DNA of 32,556 bases from Nitrospirota bacterium (GTDB lineage Bacteria > Nitrospirota > Thermodesulfovibrionia > Thermodesulfovibrionales > JdFR-88). Shown in pieces: positions 1 to 7,912 of the stretch (the first letter of the stretch is position 1; each line of letters begins with the position of its first letter). The notes under the pieces are model-generated. The model was not told the origin of the DNA and ran no database searches. It was given only the letters and a program-made list of their open reading frames with translations. The position numbers and the translations under genes were made by a program. The stretch covers positions 1-32,556 of the forward strand of contig JAKAKS010000040.1 in assembly GCA_021813405.1 (NCBI GenBank). The letters are read 5' to 3'.

Positions 1-1
1 T

Positions 2-298
2 ATATCAGAAGAGGAAATCTCAAGTCAAGAGCTTTTGGCCTCCCATGCTTTTACATGGCCAGTGCTTCACATGGCCCTGAATCCCGGTTTTTGGTATTTG
101 TGCATATTAGCTTCGGCCAGTTCAATATCAGGGATCTTACGATGGGAAAAACTCTTTGCCCCTGATAATGCGCAGGCTCTGGCATGCGCCATCATAAAAA
201 AATTCGCTCCGGATGTGCTATCTGTTGATGAAACAGACGCTAATCCGGCCGCGCCTGAGAATTTTTTTAATCAATACAGGGCGCAACTTGACACTTAA
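2..298 (+). CDS. C-terminal fragment of unidentified protein (cut by window edge)
   Basis: The frame is open from the first bases of the window to a TAA stop at 296-298, so this is probably the 3' end of a gene that begins to the left. The first possible start inside the window is a TTG at 35, with no convincing ribosome site, so I do not treat it as a real start. About 98 residues are visible. A hydrophobic stretch containing NPGFWYLCILASAS lies around residues 26-39, and an acidic/Ala-rich tail ends in FFNQYRAQLDT. I do not recognise the family. The gene is followed directly by a small inverted repeat. It could be a real gene end or a remnant. Confidence 0.4.
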   Translation: MSEEEISSQELLASHAFTWPVLHMALNPGFWYLCILASASSISGILRWEKLFAPDNAQALACAIIKKFAPDVLSVDETDANPAAPENFFNQYRAQLDT

Positions 299-314
299 AC
301 GAACCTTTGTTCGT
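299..314. other. Short perfect inverted repeat after the first gene
   Basis: ACGAAC (299-304) and GTTCGT (309-314) are perfect complements around a CTTT loop. The repeat directly follows the TAA of the left-edge reading frame. No T-run follows, so it is not a clear intrinsic terminator. It may be a transcript-end hairpin or a protein-binding site. Confidence 0.35.
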
Positions 315-684
315 GAGAAGTAGAATTGGAAAAGCTCATCTTTTGGAGTCCTCGATAATGCACGGTGTATCAAGCGCATCAGACACCAGCGCACCGCTTT
401 GCGCCCCTAAACCCATGACATAAACTTCATGACACATGTCATATGGACGATGCCATGTTTTTGCGGTTAACATCAGGGCGGCTAAGAAGCACAGGGCTGC
501 TTTTGGGCCGGGCGCTTCCAGCCAATGCTCTTTGAAAAGACCGGGGTTATACAGAAGGAACAAGTTTCAAAAATCATGGCCGGATTGAACGGCATTGAAC
601 AAGGATTTATCTTAACACATTGAAAACAAAGCAAAAAAGCCAGGGCAGGTTGAACACTAAAAAAGAGAGCAGAAACTGCGGGGT
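315..684. other. Non-coding stretch between left-edge gene and rnj
   Basis: I see no convincing gene here. A minus-strand reading frame at 336-563 (ATG possible at about 470) has plausible codons but no recognisable product and no ribosome site. CATGACA occurs at 414-420 and 428-434. ATGACA (429-434) and TGTCAT (437-442) form an inverted repeat with a 2-nt spacer, which would suit a small operator. A weak minus-strand hairpin at 669-679 is listed separately. Confidence 0.35.
659..679 (-). terminator. Weak candidate terminator after rnj
   Basis: Read on the minus strand, GCAG-TTT-CTGC (679-669) is followed by TCTC and then six T residues (664-659), a few bases after the rnj stop codon. The stem is only 4 bp, so this is a weak candidate. 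It is the only terminator-like signal at the end of the argD-argF-rnj operon. Confidence 0.3.
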
Positions 685-2370
685 TTACACTTCCATGATT
701 ATGGGCATGATGAGAGGACGGCGGTCCAGCGTATTGCGGAGGTATTTTTTAAGCGAGCTTCTTATCTTGGCCTGCAAGAGGGCGCTGTCCGCGATAATCT
801 CCTTGTCCAGCCCGGCAATGGTCTCTGAAAGGAAATCCTTCACGTCTGACACAAATTCAGGCGAGGCGTCCTCGAAAATAAACCCTCTGGACACAACATC
901 TGGGCCGGAGATTATCCCGCCGGTTAGCTTTTCCACGCCAAGCAGCACTATTACCACGCCGTCGTGGGCGATGCGCATGCGGTCCCGCAGCACCATCTCC
1001 TCCACGTCCCCCTTGCCGTCTATGAATATCCTGCCGGTGTCCACCTTCCCGGCCTGCAACGCGCCTTCGGGCGATATCTCCAGTATGTCGCCGTTGCCCA
1101 TGATGAATATGTTTTCCCTGGGGATGCCCTGCTTGGCGGCCAGCCCGGCGTGAATGCAGAGGTGCCTGTATTCGCCGTGCACCGGCATGAAATATTTGGG
1201 CTTCACCAGGTTCATAAGCAGCTTCAGCTCCTCCTTGGAGGCATGGCCGGACACGTGTATCTCCGACACCTTTTCATAGATCACGTTGGCCCCGCGCTTG
1301 AACAGGTGATTTATTATTCTCCCGATAGAGCGCTCGTTGCCGGGTATCATCTTGGCGGAAAGGACAACCGTGTCGCCCTCCTTGATCTGTATCTGCTTGT
1401 GCTCACCCGTGGCTATGCGGGTAAGCACGCTCATCGGCTCACCCTGGGAGCCGGTTGTTATTATTACCGCCTGGTCGTCGGGCACGTCTTTAAGGTTTTC
1501 AAGCTTAAGCCATGTTTCGCGCGGGATTTTCAGATAGCCAAGGTCCAGCGCAATCTGGGCGTTTGACACAATGCTCCTTCCGCACAGCACAACCTTCCTG
1601 CCGTAAGAGGCCGCCACGTCTATGGCCTGCTGTATGCGGTGGATATTGGAAGAGAAGGTGGATATTATTATCCTGCCTTTGGCCCTGGCAAACACGTTTT
1701 CGAAAGCGCGGCGCACTTCCTTTTCAGAGAATGTGAACCCGCCTTTTTCCGCGTTGGTGCTGTCTGAAAGAAGAAGCTCCGTACCCTTTTCGCCGTATTC
1801 GGCAAACGTTTTGAAATCAAGCAGCTCGCCGTCAACGGGAGTGGGGTCCACCTTGAAATCACCGGTGTGGATAACCCTGCCCACCGGGGTCTCTATGCCC
1901 AGCGCCACGCCGTCCACTATGCTGTGGGTAACTCTTATGAACTCGATATCGAAGGCCCCAAGGCTTATCCTGCCTCTGGGCCGCACGGCGTGCATCTCAG
2001 AACCCTCAAGGTGGTGCTCCCTCAGCTTTTCCCTTATCAGCCCGATTGTAAGCGGGGTGCCGAATACCGGGACCGGCAGTTCCTTCAGGATGAATGGCAG
2101 CGCGCCCACGTGGTCCTCATGGCCGTGGGTGATTACTATGCCCCTTATCTTTTCACGATTTTCAAGAAGGTAGGTGAAATCCGGGATGACGAAATCGACG
2201 CCAAGCATGTCTTCTTCGGGGAACATAAGGCCCGCGTCTATGACCACTATGTCGCCGTTGTACTCAAGGACGGTCATGTTGAGGCCGCCCACTTCCTCCA
2301 GCCCGCCAAGCGGGATTACATAGAGGGTATTGTCCTTGAGGCCGCCGTTCACATTATCATTATCATTCAC
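685..2370 (-). CDS. rnj: Ribonuclease J
   Basis: RNase J is a cytoplasmic metallo-beta-lactamase/beta-CASP nuclease with 5'-to-3' exonuclease and endonuclease activity in mRNA turnover and rRNA maturation. The 561-residue length fits the family. The HxHxDH zinc motif is seen as THGHEDH around residues 81-87, with a conserved N-terminal VIPLGGLEEVGGLNM stretch, an LLSDSTNAEKGG beta-CASP segment and an HVSGHAS segment late in the catalytic core. The start is a GTG at 2370. It overlaps the argF TGA by 4 nt (GTGA), so translation is probably coupled to argF, and no separate promoter is visible. RNase J as the last gene of an arginine operon is an unusual neighbourhood. Nothing suggests inactivation. 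Confidence 0.95.
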   Translation of the reverse strand: MNDNDNVNGGLKDNTLYVIPLGGLEEVGGLNMTVLEYNGDIVVIDAGLMFPEEDMLGVDFVIPDFTYLLENREKIRGIVITHGHEDHVGALPFILKELPVPVFGTPLTIGLIREKLREHHLEGSEMHAVRPRGRISLGAFDIEFIRVTHSIVDGVALGIETPVGRVIHTGDFKVDPTPVDGELLDFKTFAEYGEKGTELLLSDSTNAEKGGFTFSEKEVRRAFENVFARAKGRIIISTFSSNIHRIQQAIDVAASYGRKVVLCGRSIVSNAQIALDLGYLKIPRETWLKLENLKDVPDDQAVIITTGSQGEPMSVLTRIATGEHKQIQIKEGDTVVLSAKMIPGNERSIGRIINHLFKRGANVIYEKVSEIHVSGHASKEELKLLMNLVKPKYFMPVHGEYRHLCIHAGLAAKQGIPRENIFIMGNGDILEISPEGALQAGKVDTGRIFIDGKGDVEEMVLRDRMRIAHDGVVIVLLGVEKLTGGIISGPDVVSRGFIFEDASPEFVSDVKDFLSETIAGLDKEIIADSALLQAKIRSSLKKYLRNTLDRRPLIMPIIMEV

Positions 2371-3275
2371 AATGATAAGAGTTTCTCCAGCAGTGCCTTC
2401 CCGGTATGCAGCCGGTTTCCGGCCTGCTCAAATACTACGCTATTTGGGCCGTCAATAACGCCGGAGGTTATCTCCTCGCCCCTGTGGGCGGGCAGGCAGT
2501 GCATCACTATAACGTCCTTTCTGGCGCACGCCAGCAGCGCCTCATTTATCTGGTATCCGGCAAAGCGTTTCTTGCGTTCTTCTCCGCCGTTTTCCTGGCC
2601 CATGCTTACCCATACGTCCGTGTATATCACGTCCGCCCTGCCCGCTGCCTCCTTTGGCTCCCTGAGCACAAGTATCTCGCCCTTGGCCGTTTCCCTCACC
2701 TTCTCAAGCACAAGCGGGTCCGGCTCGAACCCTTCCGGGCAAGAAAGCGATATATTCATCCCGGCAAGCGCGGCGCCTTCCATCAGGGAGTTGGCCACGT
2801 TGTTGCCGTCGCCTATATAGGCCACGCGCACGCCTTCCAGGCGGCCTTTCTTCTCGTATATGGTCATAAGGTCCGCAAGGGCCTGGCATGGATGGTGCGT
2901 ATCGGTAAGCGCGTTTATAACGGGAATGGAGGAACAGGACGCAAACTCCTTAAGCCTGGCATGGCCAAACGTGCGGATTATCATACCGTCCAGATAAAGC
3001 GAAAGGGTGCGGGCGGTATCGGCCACGGTCTCGCCCCTGCCAAGCTGAATTTCCCCGGGGGAAAGGAAGATGGAATTGGCACCAAGCTGGTAGAGCGCGG
3101 ACTCAAAGGATACCCGCGTGCGTGTGGAAGCCTTCTCGAAGAAGAGGCCAACACTCTTTCCTATAAGCGGGCATTTGTTCCTGTCCACGCCTTTTTTCAA
3201 GGCAATGGCCCTGTTTATCAGTTCATGCAGTTCTTCCGGCGTGATGTCCAGAAGCTCGATAAAATCCCTTTTCAC
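2367..3275 (-). CDS. argF: Ornithine carbamoyltransferase
   Basis: This enzyme makes citrulline from ornithine and carbamoyl phosphate, the sixth step of arginine synthesis, in the cytoplasm. The 302 residues carry every family signature. The carbamoyl-phosphate loop STRTR is at residues 50-54, HPCQ at 128-131, the ornithine-binding DxxxSMG at 220-226, and the HCLP catalytic loop at 259-262. The start is a GTG at 3275 that overlaps the argD TGA (GTGA). A GGAGG ribosome site lies 4-5 nt upstream inside argD. It sits between argD and rnj in one transcript. The anabolic form is favoured because argD is its neighbour and no arginine-deiminase genes are nearby. Confidence 0.96.
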   Translation of the reverse strand: MKRDFIELLDITPEELHELINRAIALKKGVDRNKCPLIGKSVGLFFEKASTRTRVSFESALYQLGANSIFLSPGEIQLGRGETVADTARTLSLYLDGMIIRTFGHARLKEFASCSSIPVINALTDTHHPCQALADLMTIYEKKGRLEGVRVAYIGDGNNVANSLMEGAALAGMNISLSCPEGFEPDPLVLEKVRETAKGEILVLREPKEAAGRADVIYTDVWVSMGQENGGEERKKRFAGYQINEALLACARKDVIVMHCLPAHRGEEITSGVIDGPNSVVFEQAGNRLHTGKALLEKLLSL

Positions 3276-4486
3276 CTGGCCTCCCCCGCCAGCACCTCAG
3301 CCAGAATATTTACAGCGATGTCTATATCGGCATCCTGCACTATAAGGGGCGGCAGGAACCGCAAAACGTTGCCGGCCGTGCAATTTACCAGGAGCCCTTT
3401 TTCCATGCAGCCGGCAACTACCGCGGCGCACGGCTTTGAAAGCTCCATCCCGATAAGAAGGCCCATCCCCCGGATGTCCTTTATCAAATCCGGGAACCGG
3501 ACTTTCAGGGCATCCAGCTTCTCCCTGAAATATGTTCCCATCCTCTTTGCATGACCGAGCATGTAATGGTTGTCTTCAAGCAGCACCTGAAGGACGGCAA
3601 CACCGGCGGCGCAAACCACCGGCCCTCCGCCGAACGTGGACGCATGGGAGCCGGGCGTAAACGCCTCCGCAACATCTTCCCGCGCCAGGACGGCCCCTAT
3701 GGGCATCCCGCCGCCAAGCCCCTTGGCAAGCGTCATTATATCAGGCTTTACACCCCAGTGCTTGTATGCAAACAGCTCACCTGTCCGGCCGATGCCGGTC
3801 TGCACCTCGTCAAATATCAGCAGCGCCCCGGCGGAGTCGCATATCTCCCGCACCTGTTTCAGGTAATCCTGGCCTGGCACCCTGACGCCGCCTTCACCCT
3901 GTACGGGCTCCAGCATTACGGCGCAAATTTTCCCCTTTTCACGTTCCACTGCTTCCCTGAGCGCCCCGGTATCGTCATATGGCACATAGATAAAACCGTC
4001 CAGAAGCGGCTCGAACCCGGCATGGAATTTAGGCTGTCCCGTTGCCGAAAGCGCGCCGAAGGTCCGCCCGTGGAACGAATTTATAGCCGTGATTATCCTG
4101 TATTTCTCCGGCCCGGAGTGCTCTTTGGCATATTTCCTGGCCAGCTTTATAGCCGCCTCATTGGCCTCGGCCCCGGAGTTGCAGAAGAAAGCCCTGCCGG
4201 CAAAGCTGTTTTCTATCAGCAGGCGGGCAAGCTTTACCTGGGCCTCCGTATAATACAGGTTGGAGACGTGTATCAGCCGCTGCACCTGTTTCTGCACTGC
4301 AACCACAACCTTGGGGTGGCAATGCCCAAGCACGTTTACAGCTATGCCGCCCACAAAATCCAGGAATTCGCGGTCATCACCGGACCAGACGCGCACCCCT
4401 CTGCCCTTCCTGAGCACAAGAGGCTGCCTGGTATAGGTATCCATCTGATACCTGCCGCTTTCCTCGGTTATTTTTTTTATATCCAT
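3272..4486 (-). CDS. argD: Acetylornithine aminotransferase
   Basis: This PLP-dependent class III aminotransferase converts N-acetylglutamate semialdehyde and glutamate to N-acetylornithine; some members also act in lysine synthesis. The 404 residues match the family. Key features are the PLP-phosphate segment NSGAEANEAAIK around 103-114, SFHGRT around 137-142, FDEVQTGIGRTG with the PLP-ring Asp at 226, and the Schiff-base lysine in LAKGLGGG at K255. It is the first gene of argD-argF-rnj. The start is an ATG at 4486 with no Shine-Dalgarno; a TATATT hexamer lies only 10 nt upstream, so the mRNA may be leaderless. argH lies elsewhere in the window; argB, argC and argG are not seen. Confidence 0.95.
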   Translation of the reverse strand: MDIKKITEESGRYQMDTYTRQPLVLRKGRGVRVWSGDDREFLDFVGGIAVNVLGHCHPKVVVAVQKQVQRLIHVSNLYYTEAQVKLARLLIENSFAGRAFFCNSGAEANEAAIKLARKYAKEHSGPEKYRIITAINSFHGRTFGALSATGQPKFHAGFEPLLDGFIYVPYDDTGALREAVEREKGKICAVMLEPVQGEGGVRVPGQDYLKQVREICDSAGALLIFDEVQTGIGRTGELFAYKHWGVKPDIMTLAKGLGGGMPIGAVLAREDVAEAFTPGSHASTFGGGPVVCAAGVAVLQVLLEDNHYMLGHAKRMGTYFREKLDALKVRFPDLIKDIRGMGLLIGMELSKPCAAVVAGCMEKGLLVNCTAGNVLRFLPPLIVQDADIDIAVNILAEVLAGEAR

Positions 4487-4496
4487 GAAGTTTAAT

Positions 4497-4524
4497 AATA
4501 TATCAAAAATGCATGAAAATTCAA
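4497..4524 (-). promoter_or_regulatory. Candidate argD promoter
   Basis: On the minus strand TTGAAT (4524-4519) and TATATT (4502-4497) are separated by 16 nt, and 10 nt separate the -10 from the argD ATG. That puts transcription start within a few bases of the start codon. Confidence 0.4.
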
Positions 4525-4580
4525 ACAGTTTCTGGTTTTTAAATAAAAAACCTGCAAATCTTAAGTACGTTTAAATTCTG

Positions 4581-4609
4581 TTGAAACCTGCCTTTTTCGT
4601 GTCTATAAT
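4581..4609 (+). promoter_or_regulatory. Sigma-70-type promoter of the GGDEF gene
   Basis: TTGAAA (4581-4586), exactly 17 nt, then a consensus TATAAT (4604-4609). This is the best-matching promoter in the window. The ATG at 4619 is only 9 nt beyond the -10, so transcription would begin almost at the start codon. Confidence 0.7.
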
Positions 4610-4618
4610 TAATTCGGG

Positions 4619-5863
4619 ATGGGGAAATCTGCCGGAGAAAACAATACCACAGTTTTGTCTTTATGTAGCCAGGAGGCAAACCCGTTTTCGCTGAGGGTTA
4701 TTATCAACCCGGCCCTCCAGCTTCTAATACCCATTCTGGTAATATTGCTTGCCCAGCAGGCAAGCACCTTTGTGCTCTCAAAATTCATCACGTTTTCGGA
4801 ATTTGAAAGAGGCTTGTTTTCCCCGGCGCTGCTTGCGCTTACAGTTGCACCCATCCTCTACTTTTCGATGCTCAGGCCGCTCAGGGAAAATGTTGCCGAA
4901 CTCAAGCGGGTGGAGGCTGCTCTCCGTGAAAAGGAGGCTTTCCTGCACACCATTATGGATACCGCGCGTGAGCAGATGCACGCCGAAAAGGCGCTTATTG
5001 AAAGCGAGGGGAAATACCGTTCGCTGGTGGAATCCACTGACGATTCCATTTATGTTGTTGACGGCGAATGCAGGTTTATCCACATGAACAGGAAACATAG
5101 CGCCAGGATGGGTTTTTCGGGCAGCCAATACGCAGGCCGGAAGTACTCTGAATTCCACAGCCCGGAGCAAACGGAGAAGTTTGCCGCCGAGGTCTCAAAA
5201 GTGATGGCAACAGGAGAGTCCCAGAGTAACGAGCATAGAAGCAGCAGGGATGGCAAATATTTTGCGCAGACATTAAGCCCGGTGCGTGGAACAGACGGCA
5301 CCGTGGTGGCTGTGACCGTAATTTCAAAGGATGTCACCCAGCTTAAGGAAATGGAGGCCAGGCTGCGTACCTTGTCGCTTACAGACGAGCTTACCGGACT
5401 TTACAACAGGCGGGGATATGCCACCTTTTGCGAGCAGATGCTGAAAGTATGCAACCGCAGGAGAAAGAGCATGTACCTGCTTTATGCAGACCTTGACAAC
5501 CTGAAATATATAAACGACACCTTCGGCCACCCTGAAGGAGACCACGCGCTGGTGGACGTTGCGGAGGTGCTGAAGGCCACATTCAGGGATTCCGATGTTT
5601 TAGCGCGCATAGGCGGCGATGAATTCGTGGTAGTGCCGGTCAATGATGAAAACGACATCGAAAAGATCACCGCAAGGCTAAACGACAATGTGCAGAACAA
5701 AAACCTTCAGGGCGGGCGCCCGTACACCCTTTCAATCAGTTACGGTTTTTCGTATTACGACCCTGCGGACCCATGCTCCATTCATGAGCTTGTTGCGCAC
5801 GCCGAAAAATCCATGTACGACCAGAAGGTTAAGAAACGGATGGGGGCCAGAAACCTGGTATAA
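4619..5863 (+). CDS. Membrane PAS-GGDEF diguanylate cyclase
   Basis: The protein is predicted to make cyclic di-GMP from two GTP at the inner membrane. The 414 residues contain two likely membrane helices (about 33-50 and 66-84), a short coiled-coil linker with ALREKEAFL, a PAS domain (about 131-245) and a GGDEF domain (about 250-410). The active-site motif GGDEF is intact at 332-336. An RxxD inhibitory site (RDSD, 323-326) sits five residues before it, so product inhibition is likely. The ATG at 4619 lies 9 nt after a consensus -10 and has no Shine-Dalgarno. A strong AGGAGG occurs downstream at 4671-4676, but only CTG (4691) or ATT (4700) follow it in frame, so I keep the ATG. It is a single-gene unit, divergent from argD. 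The PAS ligand is unknown. Confidence 0.9.
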   Translation: MGKSAGENNTTVLSLCSQEANPFSLRVIINPALQLLIPILVILLAQQASTFVLSKFITFSEFERGLFSPALLALTVAPILYFSMLRPLRENVAELKRVEAALREKEAFLHTIMDTAREQMHAEKALIESEGKYRSLVESTDDSIYVVDGECRFIHMNRKHSARMGFSGSQYAGRKYSEFHSPEQTEKFAAEVSKVMATGESQSNEHRSSRDGKYFAQTLSPVRGTDGTVVAVTVISKDVTQLKEMEARLRTLSLTDELTGLYNRRGYATFCEQMLKVCNRRRKSMYLLYADLDNLKYINDTFGHPEGDHALVDVAEVLKATFRDSDVLARIGGDEFVVVPVNDENDIEKITARLNDNVQNKNLQGGRPYTLSISYGFSYYDPADPCSIHELVAHAEKSMYDQKVKKRMGARNLV

Positions 5864-5902
5864 AAGCCCGGTCTCCAGCCCCCGGCCGTCTTTAATAAAT
5901 AC

Positions 5903-7444
5903 CTACTGTGCTTTCATCTGTACGTCTACCCCTGATGCATTAGTTCCGTTTATGAGGTCAAACGCAGACGGAGCGCCAATATACAATCCCGGGTTCCAGG
6001 CTAAAGCGTTAATGTGGTAACGCGCACCCGCAAAATTTCCTGGCAGGTCATTTACCGTATAGGGCAATGTGGAGCCGGACAAAGCACCCGTGTACAAGGC
6101 ATTCACAATTATGCCGCCCTGGGTGACAAATGTTACACCGTTGAAGAGTGACACGTTGCTGGCAAACAGCAGGTTGCCTGAAACCTGGTCTGCCGTGCCC
6201 GAAGCCGGCGCCAATGCACCGAAAGCAAGCGGCTCTGCCGAGGAAGCGTTGGCTATCAACGCAGTTGAAGGGTTATACAGGTAGGCGCGGGCAACCGCCT
6301 GGAAATTACCAGTACCTTCGGCCGGCACCGTATTGGCAAACACAGGGCTGCCGCCGTTATTAAATGGGGCAACCTGCAGCGGACCGCTTGAAAGCAGGAA
6401 GTTGGAGAACGTGCCGGTAAAGGGATTGAAGTGCCTGTACCGAACCACGTAAGGGGTGGCCATTCCCGGCACGGTCTGCTCAAAGTCGGCCCATGCGCCT
6501 GTAGGGATAACGGCGCCGCCCACGGCAAAATCCGGGGCCGGGCTGTTTACCATCGCGCATTGCCCGATATTGGTGGGGCTGGAAGCAGGCGTTGTACCTT
6601 TTACAGCCGGAACGTTTTGCACGATGGCGGTATCATAGCCAATGCCCCTTATCATCACATCGTAAGTGCCGGGCCACAGCGGGTAAAGCATGAATGACCC
6701 GTTGCTCTGGAGCGCGGCAACACGCCGTATCACAAAGCGGTCTCCAGCCTGGTCAACCTGCTCCGCTTTTATGATGAAGTGCGCATTCGGGGCGTTTGCA
6801 ATGGCACCGGGGTCCAGCTGTCCCACTATAGCCGCCGCGTTATCCAGGTCGAAATACTGGAGGTCCGGCTTAAGCACGTATTCGGTTATGGAATCGCGGG
6901 TAAAGCTTATCACGTCGTGGCTAACGTCAAATTCAAGGGCCAGGTTCAGAGGGGTTGAGGCTGCCACGCTGAACGTGCCTGAAATTTTTATACCCTTATC
7001 CGGAGTGGGTATCCGCAGCGGATATGCAGTACCGTTGACCACGGCTTCGTTATTATACGAAAGCCCCTGGGTGCTGGCCGATTGCGCAAGCGCATTTTCC
7101 GTAGGGACCAGAAACAGGCGAATCTGCTGATAGTTGCCGGCAGGCAATGTCAGGCCGCTCCATATCTGGCTGCTTACCTTTCCGCTCAGGCTCTCAAGGT
7201 CTATGCTTACCGGGCTTGAAAGATCGTATTTCAGCCAGCCAGCATCGTCCGGCCCAGCCGCGTTGCTTGTGTGGAACCAGACGGATTTAACGGTTATCCA
7301 TACATGGTCGAAATCCCCAGGGGCGTCGCTCATCGAGATGTTTACGCTGCCTGAAGATGATCCCGCACTGCTGCCGCTGCTTCCTGCGCCGCACGCGGTA
7401 ATGGCGAAAACAAAAATTATCAAGAAAATTCCATACCTTCGCAC
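5903..7444 (-). CDS. DUF4382-type lipoprotein
   Basis: This is a large exported lipoprotein of unknown function. From a GTG at 7444 it begins VRRYGIFLIIFVFAITAC, a type II signal peptide with lipobox ITAC and lipidated Cys18, then a Gly/Ser-rich linker. The next segment (SVNISMSDAPGDFDHVWITV and what follows, about residues 32-200) resembles the DUF4382 domain of Gram-negative lipoproteins. The rest is Ala/Gly/Thr-rich beta-type sequence, including a PLWPGTYDVMIRG stretch like a carboxypeptidase-regulatory or CnaB-like fold. The frame stays open up to an ATG at 7489, but the GTG has a good AAGGAG site 7-8 nt upstream and places the signal peptide correctly. It converges on the GGDEF gene and follows the WGxW lipoprotein. 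Confidence 0.75.
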   Translation of the reverse strand: MRRYGIFLIIFVFAITACGAGSSGSSAGSSSGSVNISMSDAPGDFDHVWITVKSVWFHTSNAAGPDDAGWLKYDLSSPVSIDLESLSGKVSSQIWSGLTLPAGNYQQIRLFLVPTENALAQSASTQGLSYNNEAVVNGTAYPLRIPTPDKGIKISGTFSVAASTPLNLALEFDVSHDVISFTRDSITEYVLKPDLQYFDLDNAAAIVGQLDPGAIANAPNAHFIIKAEQVDQAGDRFVIRRVAALQSNGSFMLYPLWPGTYDVMIRGIGYDTAIVQNVPAVKGTTPASSPTNIGQCAMVNSPAPDFAVGGAVIPTGAWADFEQTVPGMATPYVVRYRHFNPFTGTFSNFLLSSGPLQVAPFNNGGSPVFANTVPAEGTGNFQAVARAYLYNPSTALIANASSAEPLAFGALAPASGTADQVSGNLLFASNVSLFNGVTFVTQGGIIVNALYTGALSGSTLPYTVNDLPGNFAGARYHINALAWNPGLYIGAPSAFDLINGTNASGVDVQMKAQ

Positions 7445-7564
7445 CGGTTGTCTCCTTTCTGTGCCGTTGGACGCAACTCCTCTTATCATCTAGCCGCAGG
7501 CGATATTCTTGGATCGAATGCGTCCTTCATTTTTTAATTAAGTGAATGGGCCTGATCCCGCCCG

Positions 7565-7861
7565 TTATCTCCAGTGGCCGCCGCGCCACCTCCAGCCTCC
7601 TGGTGTCTCTCTCCAGTGGCCAGGCACCCAAATGGCGCCCCGCCATGGCCTTCTTGCCCAATGTCCCGGCCGCCAGACATAGCGCCCATAACTCCATGCC
7701 CAGAAGCCTCCTACCCATACGGCCCCCGGATATGGGGCAGCGCCAACAACCTCCACCCTGGCCGCTGGCGGAGGGGTGCGCACTTCCGCCACACACCCTG
7801 CGGAGGCGGCCACAATGGCCGCCATCACCAGCGGGACCAGAAACCTGCGAACCTTTTTCAT
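7565..7861 (-). CDS. Small WGxW/YxWGxW-repeat lipoprotein
   Basis: This 98-residue protein has a type II signal peptide (lipobox ASAGC, Cys23). The mature part is dominated by Trp/Gly/His/Arg repeats such as VWVGGFWAW, RYVWRPGHW, AIWVPGHWRE and WRWRGGHWR, the pattern of the WXXGXW/YXWGXW repeat family. The family is envelope-associated with no proven biochemical role. An AAAGGTG ribosome site lies 8 nt before the ATG at 7861. It is the last gene of the run starting with the ECF sigma factor, about 50 nt after the Spy-like gene. A role in envelope stress is inferred only from this context. Confidence 0.75.
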   Translation of the reverse strand: MKKVRRFLVPLVMAAIVAASAGCVAEVRTPPPAARVEVVGAAPYPGAVWVGGFWAWSYGRYVWRPGHWARRPWRGAIWVPGHWRETPGGWRWRGGHWR

Positions 7862-7912
7862 TCTTGTTTCACCTTTCTTTTTGTTTAGCGTATTGATTGC
7901 CGTTTAAATTTT

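Noticed and set aside
336-563. 75-codon minus-strand open frame near the left edge
   Set aside because: TTG start with no clear supporting features; noted as a possibility in the intergenic entry but not called.
1867-2820. Plus-strand open frame spanning rnj and argF
   Set aside because: Covers two real genes on the other strand and their junction; no family features.
2406-3554. Long plus-strand open frame (382 codons) opposite argF/argD
   Set aside because: It lies antisense to two genes with complete catalytic motifs and has no recognisable motif, ribosome site or conserved pattern; codon bias of the real genes leaves the opposite strand open.
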